A stretch of DNA of 64,000 nt. Origin: Leifsonia sp. EB41 (GTDB lineage Bacteria > Actinomycetota > Actinomycetes > Actinomycetales > Microbacteriaceae). The DNA is taken from positions 434,001-498,000 of the forward strand of contig NZ_JBGCCJ010000001.1 of assembly GCF_041262565.1 (NCBI RefSeq). The letters run 5' to 3'. The position numbers and the translations under genes were made by a program. The notes under the pieces were generated by a model that was not told the DNA's origin, searched no databases, and was given only the letters and a program-made list of their open reading frames with translations. This document shows, piece after piece, positions 52,608 through 61,891 of this stretch (its first letter is position 1; each line of letters starts with the position of its first letter).

Positions 52608-53069
52608 TCAGACCGCGTCGGCCGCCGCGTAGAGTGCGGCGATGTCGAGCTTGCCCATCGCGAGCATCGCGGCGTTCGCGCGTCCTGCGCGCTCGCGGTC
52701 GGGGTCCTGCTGCAGCTCCAGCAGCGCCCGCGGCACGATCTGCCAGCTCAGCCCCCAGCGGTCCTTCAGCCAGCCGCACGGCCCCGGCTCGCCGCCGTCC
52801 GCCGTGAGGCCGTCCCAGAGCCGGTCGACCTCCGCCTGGTCCTCGCAGACCACCATGATGGAGGCCGCCTCGGTGAAGGAGTACAGCGGGCCGCCGTCGA
52901 GCGCCACGTACTCGATCCCGCCGAGCTCGAACGTGACGATGACGGTGCTGCCGTCCTCGCCGAGCCTGTCGACGCTGAGGATGCGCGAGTCGGGGACGAG
53001 CGAGACGTAATGGCTCGTGGCCGCCTCGGCCTGGCCGTCGTACCAGAGGAACGTTCTGACCTTCTGCAT
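52608..53069 (-). CDS. VOC superfamily protein (PhnB-like)
   Basis: 153 residues. VRTFLWYDGQAEAATSHYVS and ELGGIEYVALDGGPLYSFTE, then CGWLKDRWGLSWQIVP near 110, are the PhnB/3-demethylubiquinone-type vicinal oxygen chelate fold. Function unknown. ATG 53069 is favoured because TAGCAT (53082-53077) ends 7 bases before it; the alternative ATG 53078 would lie inside that hexamer. Shares a 36-bp divergent gap with the SGNH gene. Confidence 0.88.
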   Translation of the reverse strand: MQKVRTFLWYDGQAEAATSHYVSLVPDSRILSVDRLGEDGSTVIVTFELGGIEYVALDGGPLYSFTEAASIMVVCEDQAEVDRLWDGLTADGGEPGPCGWLKDRWGLSWQIVPRALLELQQDPDRERAGRANAAMLAMGKLDIAALYAAADAV

Positions 53070-53076
53070 GCGGGTC

Positions 53077-53099
53077 ATGCTACGCGCGGGCGGTAGCGT
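53077..53099. promoter_or_regulatory. Back-to-back leaderless promoters (VOC gene / SGNH gene)
   Basis: Minus-strand -10 TAGCAT (53082-53077) and plus-strand -10 TAGCGT (53094-53099) are only 11 bp apart, each 6-7 bases before its start codon. Their -35 regions must lie across each other and partly in the opposite gene, so polymerase could not occupy both at once. Confidence 0.5.
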
Positions 53100-53105
53100 A
53101 GCGGG

Positions 53106-53885
53106 ATGGGCTACTCCAGTTTCATCGCGATCGGCGACAGCTTCACGGAGGGGGTCGGCGACGACCTCCCGGACGGCCGGCAGCGCGGCTGGGCGGACTT
53201 CGTCGCCCTCGGGCTGGCGCTCGCCTCGCCCGAGCCGGTGAGCTACGCGAACCTGGCGATCCGCGGCCGGAAGCTGACCCCGATCCTCACCGAGCAGCTC
53301 GATCCGGCCATCGCCCAGCGCCCGCAGCTCGTGAGCCTCAACGGCGGCGGCAACGACATCATGCGCCCGCGCGTCACGATCGCGTCGGTGGCGAAGCAGC
53401 TCATCGACGCCGCCGACCGGGTGACGGCCTCCGGCAGCACGATGCTGCTGCTGAGCGGCGCCAACCCGAGCCGGCACCTGCCTATGGGCGGGCTGCTGCG
53501 CAAGCGCGGCGACGAGCTGGCGGTCGCGGTGCGGGCGCTGCTGCCGCGCGACGGCGTGCTCTTCGTCGACAACTGGGCCGACGAGTCGCTGGAGCACATC
53601 CGCTACTGGTCGGCGGACCGCCTGCACCTCAACGCGCTCGGCCACGCGAAGGTCGCGAGCAACGTCCTGACGGCGCTCGACGTGCCGGTGCCGGCGGAGT
53701 GGGGTGTGGACGAGGTGGAGACCGCTGCGGAGGGCGAACCCTCCCGCCGCACCGCCGACTACTACCGCCGGTACGTGCTGCCCTGGATCGGCCGCCGCCT
53801 CACCGGCCGCTCGTCCGGCGACGGCCGCGTCGCGAAGATCGCCGAGCTGACGGTCGTCGACCCCACCTCCGCCCACCCGCTCTGA
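53106..53885 (+). CDS. SGNH/GDSL-family hydrolase
   Basis: 259 residues. FIAIGDSFTEGVGDDLPDG has the GDS block I with the nucleophile Ser, YANLAIRGRKL block II, LVSLNGGGNDIMRP the GxND block III, and ADRLHLNALGH the DxxH block V. An esterase/lipase or deacetylase; the absence of a signal peptide suggests it is cytosolic. TAGCGT (53094-53099) is 6 bases before the ATG. Confidence 0.93.
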   Translation: MGYSSFIAIGDSFTEGVGDDLPDGRQRGWADFVALGLALASPEPVSYANLAIRGRKLTPILTEQLDPAIAQRPQLVSLNGGGNDIMRPRVTIASVAKQLIDAADRVTASGSTMLLLSGANPSRHLPMGGLLRKRGDELAVAVRALLPRDGVLFVDNWADESLEHIRYWSADRLHLNALGHAKVASNVLTALDVPVPAEWGVDEVETAAEGEPSRRTADYYRRYVLPWIGRRLTGRSSGDGRVAKIAELTVVDPTSAHPL

Positions 53886-53889
53886 TCGT

Positions 53890-53946
53890 CGAAGGGCACG
53901 CAAACGCCCCTAAACTGCGGTTTTAGCGGCGTTTGCGTGCCCTTCG
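53890..53946. terminator. 57-bp palindrome between the SGNH gene and xfp
   Basis: Perfect 19-bp arms CGAAGGGCACGCAAACGCC (53890-53908) and its complement (53928-53946); the loop itself contains a smaller stem CTAAA/TTTAG. It starts 4 bases after the SGNH stop and ends 3 bases before the xfp stop. Probably a two-way terminator; the nested structure suggests it might also be a dispersed repeat. Confidence 0.8.
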
Positions 53947-53949
53947 GCG

Positions 53950-56391
53950 TCAGTCGTTGTCGCCGCCGGTGCTGTCGATGCGGGAGGTGCGCGCGGAGCC
54001 GCCCCAGCGCCACTCGGCGACGGCGGGGATGTCCTCGCCGTGGTCGCGCGTGTATTGCCGCGCGTGCAGCCGCGCGTCCACCATCTCTTGGCGGAAGGCG
54101 GCCCCCCGCGCCGCGAGCCCCGGCACCCGGTCGAGCACGTCGATGACCAGGTGGTACCTGTCGAGGTCGTTGAGCATCACCATGTCGAACGGCGTGGTGG
54201 TCGTGCCCTCCTCCTTGTAGCCGCGGACGTGGAGGTTGTCGTGGCCGGCACGGCGGTAAGTCAGCCGGTGGATCAGCCACGGGTAGCCGTGATACGCGAA
54301 GATCACCGGCTTGTCCGTCGTGAACAGCGCGTCGTACTCGCGGTCGTTCATCCCGTGCGGGTGCTCGCCCTCGCTCTGCAGGCGCATCAGGTCCACCACG
54401 TTCACGACCCGCACCGCCAGATCCGGCAGCCGACGGCGCAGGATGTCGGCCGCGGCCAGTACCTCCAGCGTCGGGATGTCGCCCGCGCAGCCGAGCACGA
54501 CGTCCGGCTCCTCGCCCTCCCGCTCTGTCCCGGCCCAGTCGAAGACGCCGATGCCGCGTGTGCAGTGCGCGATGGCGTCCGGCATGCTCAGCCAGTTCGG
54601 CGACGGCTGCTTGCCCGCCACCACCACGTTCACGTAGTCGACCGAGCGCAGGCAGTGGTCGTACGTCGACAGGAGCGTGTTCGCGTCGAACGGCAGATAC
54701 ACCCGGACGATGTCGGCCTTCTTGTTCATCACGTGGTCGATGAAGCCGGGGTCCTGGTGGGAGGCGCCGTTGTGGTCCTGCCGCCAGACGTGCGAGCTGA
54801 GCAGGTAGTTGAGCGAGGCCACCGGGCGACGCCACGGGATCCCGCGGGCGCTCTTCAACCACTTGGCGTGCTGGTTGAACATCGAGTCCACGATGTGGAT
54901 GAACGCCTCGTAGGAGGTCAGCACGCCGTGCCGGCCGGTCAGCAGGTAGCCCTCGAGCCAGCCCTGGCACTGGTGCTCGCTCAGCACCTCCATCACCCGG
55001 CCGCTCGGCGCGAGGTGGTTGTCGGAGTCGATGGGCAGGTACTCGGCGTTCCACTGCTTGCCGGTGACCTCGTAGACGTCCTGGAGGCGGTTGGAGGCCG
55101 TCTCGTCCGGGCCGAACAGCCGGAAGTCGTCAGGGTTCTGCGCCATCACGTCGCGCAGCCAGCCGCCGAGCACGCGGGTCGCCTCCGCGACGGTCTCCCC
55201 CGGCGCCGGAACATCGACGGCGTAGTCGCGGAAGTCGGGCAGCCGCAGGTCCTGGCGCAACAGGCCGCCGTTCGCGACCGGGTTGGCGCTCATCCGGCGC
55301 TCGCCCTCCGGCGCGTGCGCCGTGATCAGCGGGACCGGCGCGCCGGACTCGTCGAACAGCTCGTCCGGGCGGTACGACAGCAGCCAGCTCTCCAGCAGGC
55401 GCGTGTGCGCCTCGGTGTCGCGGGCGTCGGCGAGCGGCACCTGGTGCGAGCGCCAGTTGTTCTCCGCGGGGTGGCCGTCGATCTCCTTCGGGCAGGTCCA
55501 GCCCTTGGGTGTGCGGAGGATGAGCATGGGCCAGGCGGGACGGTCGACCAGGTCGCCGGACTCCGCCGCCGCCTTGATGTCGGCGATCCGGTCGAGGATC
55601 TCGTCCAGCGTCGCCGCCATCCGCTTGTGCACCTCGCGCGGGTCCTCGCCGTCGAACCCGCCGGAGACGAGGTAGGGCGTGTAGCCGTATCCGCGCATCA
55701 GCTCCAGAAGCTCGGCCTCCGGGATGCGCGCCAGCACGGTCGGGTTGGCGATCTTGTAGCCGTTGAGGTGCAGGATCGGGAGGACGACGCCGTCCGCCTT
55801 CGGGTTCAGGAACTTGTTCGAGTGCCAGGCCGTCGCGAGCGGCCCGGTCTCGGCCTCCCCGTCGCCGACCACGGCCGCGACCAGCAGGTTCGGGTTGTCG
55901 AACGCGGCCCCGTAGGCGTGCGAGAGCGAGTAGCCGAGTTCGCCGCCCTCGTGGATGCTGCCCGGCGTCTCGGGCGCCGCGTGCGACGGGATGCCGCCGG
56001 GGAACGAGAACTGCCGGAACAGCTTCCGCAACCCGTCCTCGCTCCGGTCGATGCCGCTGTAGACCTCGCTGTAGGTGCCGTCCAGATACGCGCCCGCGAC
56101 GACGCCAGGGCCGCCGTGGCCGGGGCCTGCGACGAAGATCGTGTCGAGGTCGCGCTGCCGGATCGCACGGTTCAGGTGCGCGTAGAGGAAGTTGAGGCCG
56201 GGGGTGGTGCCCCAGTGCCCGAGCAGCCGCGGCTTGATGTCGTCGCGCGAGAGCGGCCGGCGCAGCAGCGGGTTGTCGAGGAGGTAGATCTGACCGACCG
56301 AGAGATAGTTGGCGGCGCGCCACCAGGCGTCGAGCTGATCGAGGTCGGAGTCGGAGAGGACGGAGGCTGACGGGTTCGAGGAGTCGCTCAC
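53950..56391 (-). CDS. xfp: Phosphoketolase (xylulose-5-P / fructose-6-P)
   Basis: 813 residues. Thiamine-diphosphate enzyme: [20 protein letters not shown] near residue 85, [30 protein letters not shown] near 172, and [19 protein letters not shown] near 500. It cleaves xylulose 5-phosphate or fructose 6-phosphate to acetyl phosphate, bypassing part of glycolysis using intermediates the tkt/tal operon also handles. GTG start 56391, TAGGAT (56403-56398) 6 bases before it, no Shine-Dalgarno. Confidence 0.96.
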   Translation of the reverse strand: MSDSSNPSASVLSDSDLDQLDAWWRAANYLSVGQIYLLDNPLLRRPLSRDDIKPRLLGHWGTTPGLNFLYAHLNRAIRQRDLDTIFVAGPGHGGPGVVAGAYLDGTYSEVYSGIDRSEDGLRKLFRQFSFPGGIPSHAAPETPGSIHEGGELGYSLSHAYGAAFDNPNLLVAAVVGDGEAETGPLATAWHSNKFLNPKADGVVLPILHLNGYKIANPTVLARIPEAELLELMRGYGYTPYLVSGGFDGEDPREVHKRMAATLDEILDRIADIKAAAESGDLVDRPAWPMLILRTPKGWTCPKEIDGHPAENNWRSHQVPLADARDTEAHTRLLESWLLSYRPDELFDESGAPVPLITAHAPEGERRMSANPVANGGLLRQDLRLPDFRDYAVDVPAPGETVAEATRVLGGWLRDVMAQNPDDFRLFGPDETASNRLQDVYEVTGKQWNAEYLPIDSDNHLAPSGRVMEVLSEHQCQGWLEGYLLTGRHGVLTSYEAFIHIVDSMFNQHAKWLKSARGIPWRRPVASLNYLLSSHVWRQDHNGASHQDPGFIDHVMNKKADIVRVYLPFDANTLLSTYDHCLRSVDYVNVVVAGKQPSPNWLSMPDAIAHCTRGIGVFDWAGTEREGEEPDVVLGCAGDIPTLEVLAAADILRRRLPDLAVRVVNVVDLMRLQSEGEHPHGMNDREYDALFTTDKPVIFAYHGYPWLIHRLTYRRAGHDNLHVRGYKEEGTTTTPFDMVMLNDLDRYHLVIDVLDRVPGLAARGAAFRQEMVDARLHARQYTRDHGEDIPAVAEWRWGGSARTSRIDSTGGDND

Positions 56392-56402
56392 GCGGGAATC
56401 CT

Positions 56403-57275
56403 ATGAGCGCTCCGCTCCGAAGAACAGGTGTGGAAACCTCCCTCATTGACACCGCCCTCGGACCCGTGACCGTGCGTCACACGCGGGTCGTCTCGGGGAC
56501 GGCCACCATCCTGCTGCACGGCGCGGCCGGATCGTGGACCACCTGGCTGCCCGCGATCGAGGCGGCGGGCGGCGCGGAGGCGACCGACGACCTCGTGGTG
56601 CCCGACCTCCCGGGCTGGGGCGACTCTCCCGCCGTGACGGCCGAGCTGAGCCCGGAGTCGCTCGCCCGGGCGGTCGCGACGGTCGCCCGCGCGCTGGGCT
56701 ATCGCCACTGGAGGGTGGTCGGTCACTCGATGGGCGGCTTCATCGCACTGGAGCTGGCGGTTCTGGAGCCCACGGCGACCGTCTCGGTGCTACTGGTGTC
56801 CGCGACGACCCTGGGCGGGCGCGGCGACCGGCTGGGGCGCGCCGGGCTCGTCGGTGCTGCGCCGTCGCTCGCCCTCATGCTCGCCGGGATGCGGCTGCTC
56901 GCGGCCGCAGGCGCGGCCGCGGCCCCGTTCGTCCGCTGGCTCGACCGGCACAAGCTGCTCGGGCTGCTGCTCGCGCCGCTCTTCGACGGGCGGCAGCCGG
57001 GCGCGGTGCACGAGCTCGCGCGCGACCTCCGCCCCGCCGCGTTCGTCCGCGCCGTCGCATGCCTGCGACGCTATCCGGCCGCGGAGCGCTGGTCGCGGAT
57101 CACCTGCCCGGTCATGGCCGTGCACGGCGACCACGACCTGTTCTCCCCGGCGGACGACGACGCGCGGCTCGCCGGCATCATCCCGCGGTTCGCGACGCTC
57201 ACTCTCCCGTCGACCGGTCACTTCGGCCACGTCGAGCGGCCGGGAGTCCTCGCGGGCGCCCTCCGCTCGCGGTAG
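56403..57275 (+). CDS. Alpha/beta hydrolase
   Basis: 290 residues if ATG 56403 is used; GTG 56430 (METSLIDTALGPVTV) would give a shorter form beginning where the fold does. Oxyanion loop ILLHGAAGSWTTW, nucleophile VGHSMGGFIALELA, Asp in VHGDHDLFSP and His in STGHFGHVERP complete the triad. The ATG at 56403 coincides with the xfp -10, which argues for the later start. Its TAG stop forms the -10 of the next gene. Confidence 0.9.
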   Translation: MSAPLRRTGVETSLIDTALGPVTVRHTRVVSGTATILLHGAAGSWTTWLPAIEAAGGAEATDDLVVPDLPGWGDSPAVTAELSPESLARAVATVARALGYRHWRVVGHSMGGFIALELAVLEPTATVSVLLVSATTLGGRGDRLGRAGLVGAAPSLALMLAGMRLLAAAGAAAAPFVRWLDRHKLLGLLLAPLFDGRQPGAVHELARDLRPAAFVRAVACLRRYPAAERWSRITCPVMAVHGDHDLFSPADDDARLAGIIPRFATLTLPSTGHFGHVERPGVLAGALRSR

Positions 57276-57285
57276 TTTCGGACGC

Positions 57286-57864
57286 ATGACGGACGAGGTG
57301 GTCACGGAATCGGTCGACGCGTCGACATGGGGCGAGCTGCAGACGGTGTTCGGCACGAAGGGCGACCCGGCAGGCTGCTGGTGCCAGTGGTTCAAGCTGA
57401 GCCGGTCGGACTGGGACGCGGCGACGCGCGAGGACACGCAGGCGCTGCTGCACGCGCAGGTGGAGGCCGGCTCCCCCGGCGTCATCGCCCGCATCGACGG
57501 CGAGCCGGTCGGCTGGGCGGCGGTCGAGCCGTTCTCCGCGTACCCGGCGCTCGGCCGCTCGCCGATCACCCGGCGCCGGGAGGGCGACCCGGAGGACGTC
57601 TGGGCGGTCACCTGCTTCGTGGTCCGGCTGGAGTACCGCAAGCGCGGCGTGGCCCGCGCCCTGCTCGCCGGCGCCCTCGAACACGCCTGGCGCCACGGCG
57701 CGACGGTCGTGGAGGGCTACCCGGTCGACCCGGAGGTCCGGCCGTCGCTCTCGGCCGCCGAGCGGTACCACGGCACGGTGTCGCTGTTCCGCGACGGCGG
57801 CTTCGAGGAGGTCCGCCGGCCGAGCGCGACCCGCGCGATCATGCGGAGGACGCTGACCCCGTGA
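57286..57864 (+). CDS. GNAT family N-acetyltransferase
   Basis: 192 residues. CWCQWFKLSRSDWD near residue 31 is a mark of one GNAT subgroup; the acetyl-CoA site is VVRLEYRKRGVARALLAGAL near 110. Acceptor unknown. TAGTTT (57273-57278) ends 7 bases before the ATG and its TAG is the stop of the preceding hydrolase; there is no Shine-Dalgarno. Confidence 0.9.
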   Translation: MTDEVVTESVDASTWGELQTVFGTKGDPAGCWCQWFKLSRSDWDAATREDTQALLHAQVEAGSPGVIARIDGEPVGWAAVEPFSAYPALGRSPITRRREGDPEDVWAVTCFVVRLEYRKRGVARALLAGALEHAWRHGATVVEGYPVDPEVRPSLSAAERYHGTVSLFRDGGFEEVRRPSATRAIMRRTLTP

Positions 57865-57900
57865 CGCGCCGCCGCCCGCCCGGGAACTAAGCTCGGTCGG

Positions 57901-58788
57901 GTGAGTTCGCAGCGCAACCGGGTCGTCGCCGGAGCAGGCACCCAGGTCGCCACCGAGGTCAGCATCAACTTCGGCTCCTCGGTCGCCGGGCTGCTCATCC
58001 CGATCGTCGGCTCGCTCGTCGTGGTCGCGGTGCGGCAGCTCGTCACGGCCGTGTGCATCCTGCCGTTCTACCGGCCGAAGCGCGCGGAGCTGACCTGGAC
58101 CCGGCTCTGGCCGGCGCTCGCGCTCGGCGTCGTGCTGGCCGCGATGAACCTCAGCTTCTACGAGGCGGTCGGCCGGCTCGGACTCGGGATCGCGGCGACG
58201 ATCGAGTTCCTCGGCCCGTTCGCGCTCGCCCTCGCGGGCTCCCGCCGGCTGCTGGACGCCGGCTGCGCGGTCGCGGCGGCAGGAGGCGTGCTGCTGCTGA
58301 CCGCGACGGAGGGCGCCGTCGACCCGATCGGCGTCGTGCTCGCGCTCACGGCTGCGGCCTCCTGGGCGGCGTACATCCTGCTGACCAGGCGGGTGGCGAC
58401 CGGGCTGCCCGGGCTGGAGGGACTCAGCGTGGCAAGCGTGGTCGCCACGGTGCTCACGGTGCCGCTCGCGCTCGTCGTGGTCGACTACAGCCGGATCGAC
58501 TGGCGCGTCGCCGGTCTGCTGCTGACCGCGGGCATCCTGTCCTCGGCGGTGCCCTACAGCCTTGACACCTTCATCCTGCGGCGGATCACCCCGCGGCTCT
58601 ACGCGGTCATCACGGCGTTCGGGCCGGTGATCGCGACGATCTTCGGCGTCATCGTGCTCGGCGAGCGCTTCGCGTTCGTGCAGCTCATCGGCATCGTCAT
58701 CGTCTGCCTGGCCGCCGGCATCACCATCGCGACCCAGCGCGAGCACCCGCGCTCCGACCTCGAGTCGACCGCCGAGACCATCCCCTGA
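57901..58788 (+). CDS. EamA-family transporter (RhtA-like)
   Basis: 295 residues with ten hydrophobic helices in two EamA repeats (first half ending near 130, second starting FLLG/VLALTAAASWAAYILLTRRV). These proteins export amino acids or metabolites; RhtA is the homoserine/threonine exporter. Substrate not predictable. GTG start; TAAGCT (57888-57893) lies 7 bases before it, without Shine-Dalgarno. Confidence 0.92.
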   Translation: MSSQRNRVVAGAGTQVATEVSINFGSSVAGLLIPIVGSLVVVAVRQLVTAVCILPFYRPKRAELTWTRLWPALALGVVLAAMNLSFYEAVGRLGLGIAATIEFLGPFALALAGSRRLLDAGCAVAAAGGVLLLTATEGAVDPIGVVLALTAAASWAAYILLTRRVATGLPGLEGLSVASVVATVLTVPLALVVVDYSRIDWRVAGLLLTAGILSSAVPYSLDTFILRRITPRLYAVITAFGPVIATIFGVIVLGERFAFVQLIGIVIVCLAAGITIATQREHPRSDLESTAETIP

Positions 58789-58811
58789 TTCGAACGACCT
58801 GACGCGATCTA

Positions 58812-58863
58812 CCTGACAGGACACGCCGCCTCGCGGGCGGGCCAGGCGGCGTGTCCTGTCAGG
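58812..58863. terminator. Bidirectional terminator between EamA and ABC permease genes
   Basis: Perfect 19-20-bp stem CTGACAGGACACGCCGCCT (58813-58831) with its complement (58844-58862) and a 12-base loop. It lies 23 bases after the EamA stop and 7 bases before the permease stop. Confidence 0.88.
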
Positions 58864-58870
58864 GAGATGG

Positions 58871-59770
58871 TCAGGACAGGATGTCCTTGGTGAGGAACCG
58901 GCCGATGGCCAGCGCGCCGAAGACGGCGACGTAGCCGGCCTGCAGCCAGAGGTTGGAGACGAAGGAGTCCCACACCAGGGGCGCGCGCAGGAAGTCGGCG
59001 AAGCCGAGCCAGTAGTGGCTGAACAGCCACGGGTGGATGGCGTCGAGCTGCGGGAGCTGGTCCAGAACCTGCGACACCACGGCCAGCACCGCGGTCGCCG
59101 CCATCGCACCGACCGGCACGTCGGTCAGGGTGGACAGGAACAGCCCGATCGCGCACATCCCGAGCAGCGACACCACGATGTAGAGCGCAATCAGCAGCAT
59201 CCGCACCGCCGCCTCGCCCAGACTCACGACCGCTCCCGACAGCAGCGTCACGGGGCCGATCGGGAACAGCAGCGCGCCGATCAGCGCTCCCGCCAGCGCG
59301 ACGACCAGTGCAGCGGCGACGCAGAAGACGGCGCAGCCGGCGAACTTCACCGCGAGCAGCCGCAGGCGGCCGGCCGGTGCGATCACGAGGTAGCGCAGCG
59401 TGCCGTGGCTCGCCTCCCCCGCGATCGTGTCGCCGGCGACCACGCCTATGGTGAGCGGCAGGAACAGCGGGACGCACACCACCAGCGCTGTGAACGCGAC
59501 GAACAGGCCGTTGCTGGTGATCTGCTCGAGGAAGGCCGGTCCCCTGCCCCCTCCCCGCAGCCGCACGGCGACCGCGATGAGGATGGGGACGGCCGCCAGC
59601 GCGCCGAGCATCGCCCAGGTGCGCCAGCGGCGGAACATCACCGACAGCTCGGAGCCCAGCAGCGCCCAGCCCGCGGAGGGCCTGGCGCGGCGCGCGCCGA
59701 GCGACGCCACCGCGGGTGCGGTCGTCGTCGCTGCGACCTCCCCGACCGGGACCGCCTCACTGCTCGACAT
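58871..59770 (-). CDS. ABC-2 type exporter permease
   Basis: 299 residues. After a 40-residue polar N-terminus, six or seven helices (WAMLGALAAVPILIAVAV; GLFVAFTALVVCVPLFLPLTIG; VFCVAAALVVALAGALIGALLF; LLIALYIVVSLLGMCAIGLFLS and more). GDTIAGEASHGTLRYLVIAP is the typical ABC-2 loop. Substrate unknown; works with the ATPase before it. Its ATG lies 14 bases inside the ATPase gene, with GGAGGG upstream. Confidence 0.92.
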   Translation of the reverse strand: MSSSEAVPVGEVAATTTAPAVASLGARRARPSAGWALLGSELSVMFRRWRTWAMLGALAAVPILIAVAVRLRGGGRGPAFLEQITSNGLFVAFTALVVCVPLFLPLTIGVVAGDTIAGEASHGTLRYLVIAPAGRLRLLAVKFAGCAVFCVAAALVVALAGALIGALLFPIGPVTLLSGAVVSLGEAAVRMLLIALYIVVSLLGMCAIGLFLSTLTDVPVGAMAATAVLAVVSQVLDQLPQLDAIHPWLFSHYWLGFADFLRAPLVWDSFVSNLWLQAGYVAVFGALAIGRFLTKDILS

Positions 59771-60695
59771 CGAAGCCCTCCCCGGTCAGCTCCACGAAGC
59801 GCTCCTCCAGGCTGGACGAGCGGACCGTGAAACCGCGGAGCCGCACGCCCTCGCCGACCAGGCGCGCGGCGAGCTCTTCGACGGCCGGTGCGCCCTCGAT
59901 GAGCGCCGCCTCCACGCCGTCACCGCCGGTCTCCGGCGCGAGCCCGGCCCGCACGAGCACCTCGGCGGCCGCGGCGCGATCCGGCGTCATCACGCTGAGC
60001 CGCGGGCCGGAGGCGCTGCGCAGCTCGTCCAGCGAGCCCTGCGCGACCAGCCGGCCGGTGCGCATGATCGCCGCGTGCGTGCAGATCTGCTCGATCTCGG
60101 CCAGCAGGTGGCTGGAGACGAACACGGTCGTGCCCTCGTCGGCGAGCGAGCGGACCAGGTTGCGCACCTCGCGCGTGCCCTGCGGGTCCAGCCCGTTGGT
60201 CGGCTCGTCCAGCACCAGGAGGTCGCGGTCGGTGAGCAGGGCGCCGGCGATGCCGAGACGCTGCTTCATGCCGAGCGAGTACGTGCGCACGTGCTTGCCT
60301 GCGGCGTGCGTGAGCCCGACGCGGTCGAGCGCGGCGGCCACGCGCGCCGAGCGGGTCGTGCCGGGCGCGTACCGGTCGGCGGTGTCGCGCCGCACGAGGT
60401 TCGCGGTCCCGGACAGGTAGGGCGCGAACGACGGGCCCTCGACCAGCGCGCCGACGCGCGGCAGCACGGTCGCGCCGCGGACGGGCATGGCCTCCCCGAG
60501 CAGGTCGATCGAGCCGGCGGACGGCGAGATTAGTCCCAGCAGCATCCGGATGGTCGTGGTCTTGCCCGAGCCGTTCGGCCCGAGGAAGCCGAAGACCGAC
60601 CCGCGCGGCACCGACAGGCTGAGGCCGTCCACGACGGCGCGCCCGCGGAAGCGCTTGGTCAGCCCGCTCGTCGCGATGGCGGCGGCGTCGCTCAC
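59757..60695 (-). CDS. ABC transporter ATP-binding protein
   Basis: 312 residues. Walker A GFLGPNGSGKTTTIRMLLGL near residue 37, signature YSLGMKQRLGIAGALL, Walker B LLVLDEPTNGLDPQGTREV and switch His in FVSSHLLAEIEQ. The C-terminal part resembles the extra domain of ABC-2 drug/peptide exporters (RFVELTGEG). GTG start, 10 bases after the stop of the preceding gene. Confidence 0.94.
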   Translation of the reverse strand: MSDAAAIATSGLTKRFRGRAVVDGLSLSVPRGSVFGFLGPNGSGKTTTIRMLLGLISPSAGSIDLLGEAMPVRGATVLPRVGALVEGPSFAPYLSGTANLVRRDTADRYAPGTTRSARVAAALDRVGLTHAAGKHVRTYSLGMKQRLGIAGALLTDRDLLVLDEPTNGLDPQGTREVRNLVRSLADEGTTVFVSSHLLAEIEQICTHAAIMRTGRLVAQGSLDELRSASGPRLSVMTPDRAAAAEVLVRAGLAPETGGDGVEAALIEGAPAVEELAARLVGEGVRLRGFTVRSSSLEERFVELTGEGFDVEQ

Positions 60696-60705
60696 CGGTC
60701 GTCGC

Positions 60706-61770
60706 TCACTGAGCGGCGGCCTGGAGCGCGGAGACCGGGACGGCGCCCGCGAGCAGCCGCCCGTCCGACGTCACCAGCACCGACACCAGCGAGGTCGACA
60801 GCGCACGTCCTCCCCCGACGGACTGGGTGAGCTGGGCGACCAGCGGGTCGGCCAGCGCCTGTGCAGGCACAGAGCCTGCCCGGAGGCTGACGATCGTCGC
60901 CCAGCCGGTTCCCGTAACGGTCGGCTTCGGCCGGTTCGTCGCCGTCGCGTGCTCGCCCGTCTTCGGCGTCTGCTCGGTGACCGTGGCGCCCTTCGGCGGG
61001 GTGAACGAGAAGACGCTCGCGTCGGGAGCGCCCGGCGTGAAGTCGCTGAACCCGGCCTGGAACGACGGCGAGGACGCGCCGCGCGCGGTCACCTGGACCT
61101 GCAGAGGGAGGCCGGTCTGGCCGTCCACCGCGATGGCCACCGAGCCCACCAGCGTGGCGTCGGTACGCGGCGTCAGCACCAGGTCGTAGGCGTCCCGGTT
61201 CGCGACCTTCGTGTTCGCGCCGAGGGTCACCTTGGTGGAGGGGTCGACGGCGGCGAGGAACTTCTCGGCCAGCGCCTGCGGCGTCGTGGCCATGGCGCCC
61301 GGCGTGGCCGTCGGAGCCGGCGTCGCGCCGCTCTTCTCGTGCGCCGGCACGGTGGCGTGGGTGACGGACTGGTCGCTCGACTGGTACAGCCAGACGTCGG
61401 AGCCGTTGCGGATGACGTCGCGCTCGGCGAGCTGGTCGAGGAGCTGCACGCGCACCTTGGTCGGGCCGTCGACGTAGACCTTGGCGGTGTGGTCGCCCAT
61501 CAGCAGCGACAGCGTGCTCGCGATGGAGCTATCCGTGCTGGAGGACCCGCCGCCCATCTTCGGGATGCTGGGCAGCCCCAGGTCGGAGGTCTGCTGGACC
61601 GTGCCGGAGAACGCCTTGGTGTCGCTCGACGCGACCAGCCGGAGGACGTCCGCCGGCGACTTCACGGGCAGGTCCGCCGCACCCGCGGCGAGCGGGATCG
61701 CGATCGCGCCCGCGGCGATGGCGGCGGGGACGACGATGGCCGGGAGCCAGCGGATCAGGCGGTGCTTCAT
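60706..61770 (-). CDS. LolA-like secreted protein of the ABC operon
   Basis: 354 residues. A signal-like N-terminal helix (LIRWLPAIVVPAAIAAGAIA) is followed by a beta-rich domain resembling LolA/DUF2092 lipoprotein carriers: TVQQTSDLGLPSI, VWLYQSSDQSVTH, YDLVLTPR, IAVDGQTGLPLQVQVTARG, FTPGAPDASVFSFTPPKGA. No lipobox cysteine. Probably extracellular and tied to the following exporter. TATCCT (61783-61778) is 7 bases before the ATG. Confidence 0.82.
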   Translation of the reverse strand: MKHRLIRWLPAIVVPAAIAAGAIAIPLAAGAADLPVKSPADVLRLVASSDTKAFSGTVQQTSDLGLPSIPKMGGGSSSTDSSIASTLSLLMGDHTAKVYVDGPTKVRVQLLDQLAERDVIRNGSDVWLYQSSDQSVTHATVPAHEKSGATPAPTATPGAMATTPQALAEKFLAAVDPSTKVTLGANTKVANRDAYDLVLTPRTDATLVGSVAIAVDGQTGLPLQVQVTARGASSPSFQAGFSDFTPGAPDASVFSFTPPKGATVTEQTPKTGEHATATNRPKPTVTGTGWATIVSLRAGSVPAQALADPLVAQLTQSVGGGRALSTSLVSVLVTSDGRLLAGAVPVSALQAAAQ

Positions 61771-61857
61771 AGTCCCGAGGATACGCTCGCGACTCCCCCG
61801 CCGACCCTCCGGATTCCATGGGAGAGGCCGAAATCATCCCCAGGTATGACACGCAGA

Positions 61858-61879
61858 AGGCCCCGCCGAAGCGGGGCCT
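61858..61879. terminator. pyk terminator hairpin
   Basis: AGGCCCCGC-CGAA-GCGGGGCCT, 9-bp perfect stem with a GNRA-like tetraloop, 13 bases after the pyk stop. On the minus strand it is followed by CTGCGTG rather than a U-run. Confidence 0.85.
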
Positions 61880-61891
61880 CCCTCATCCGCC

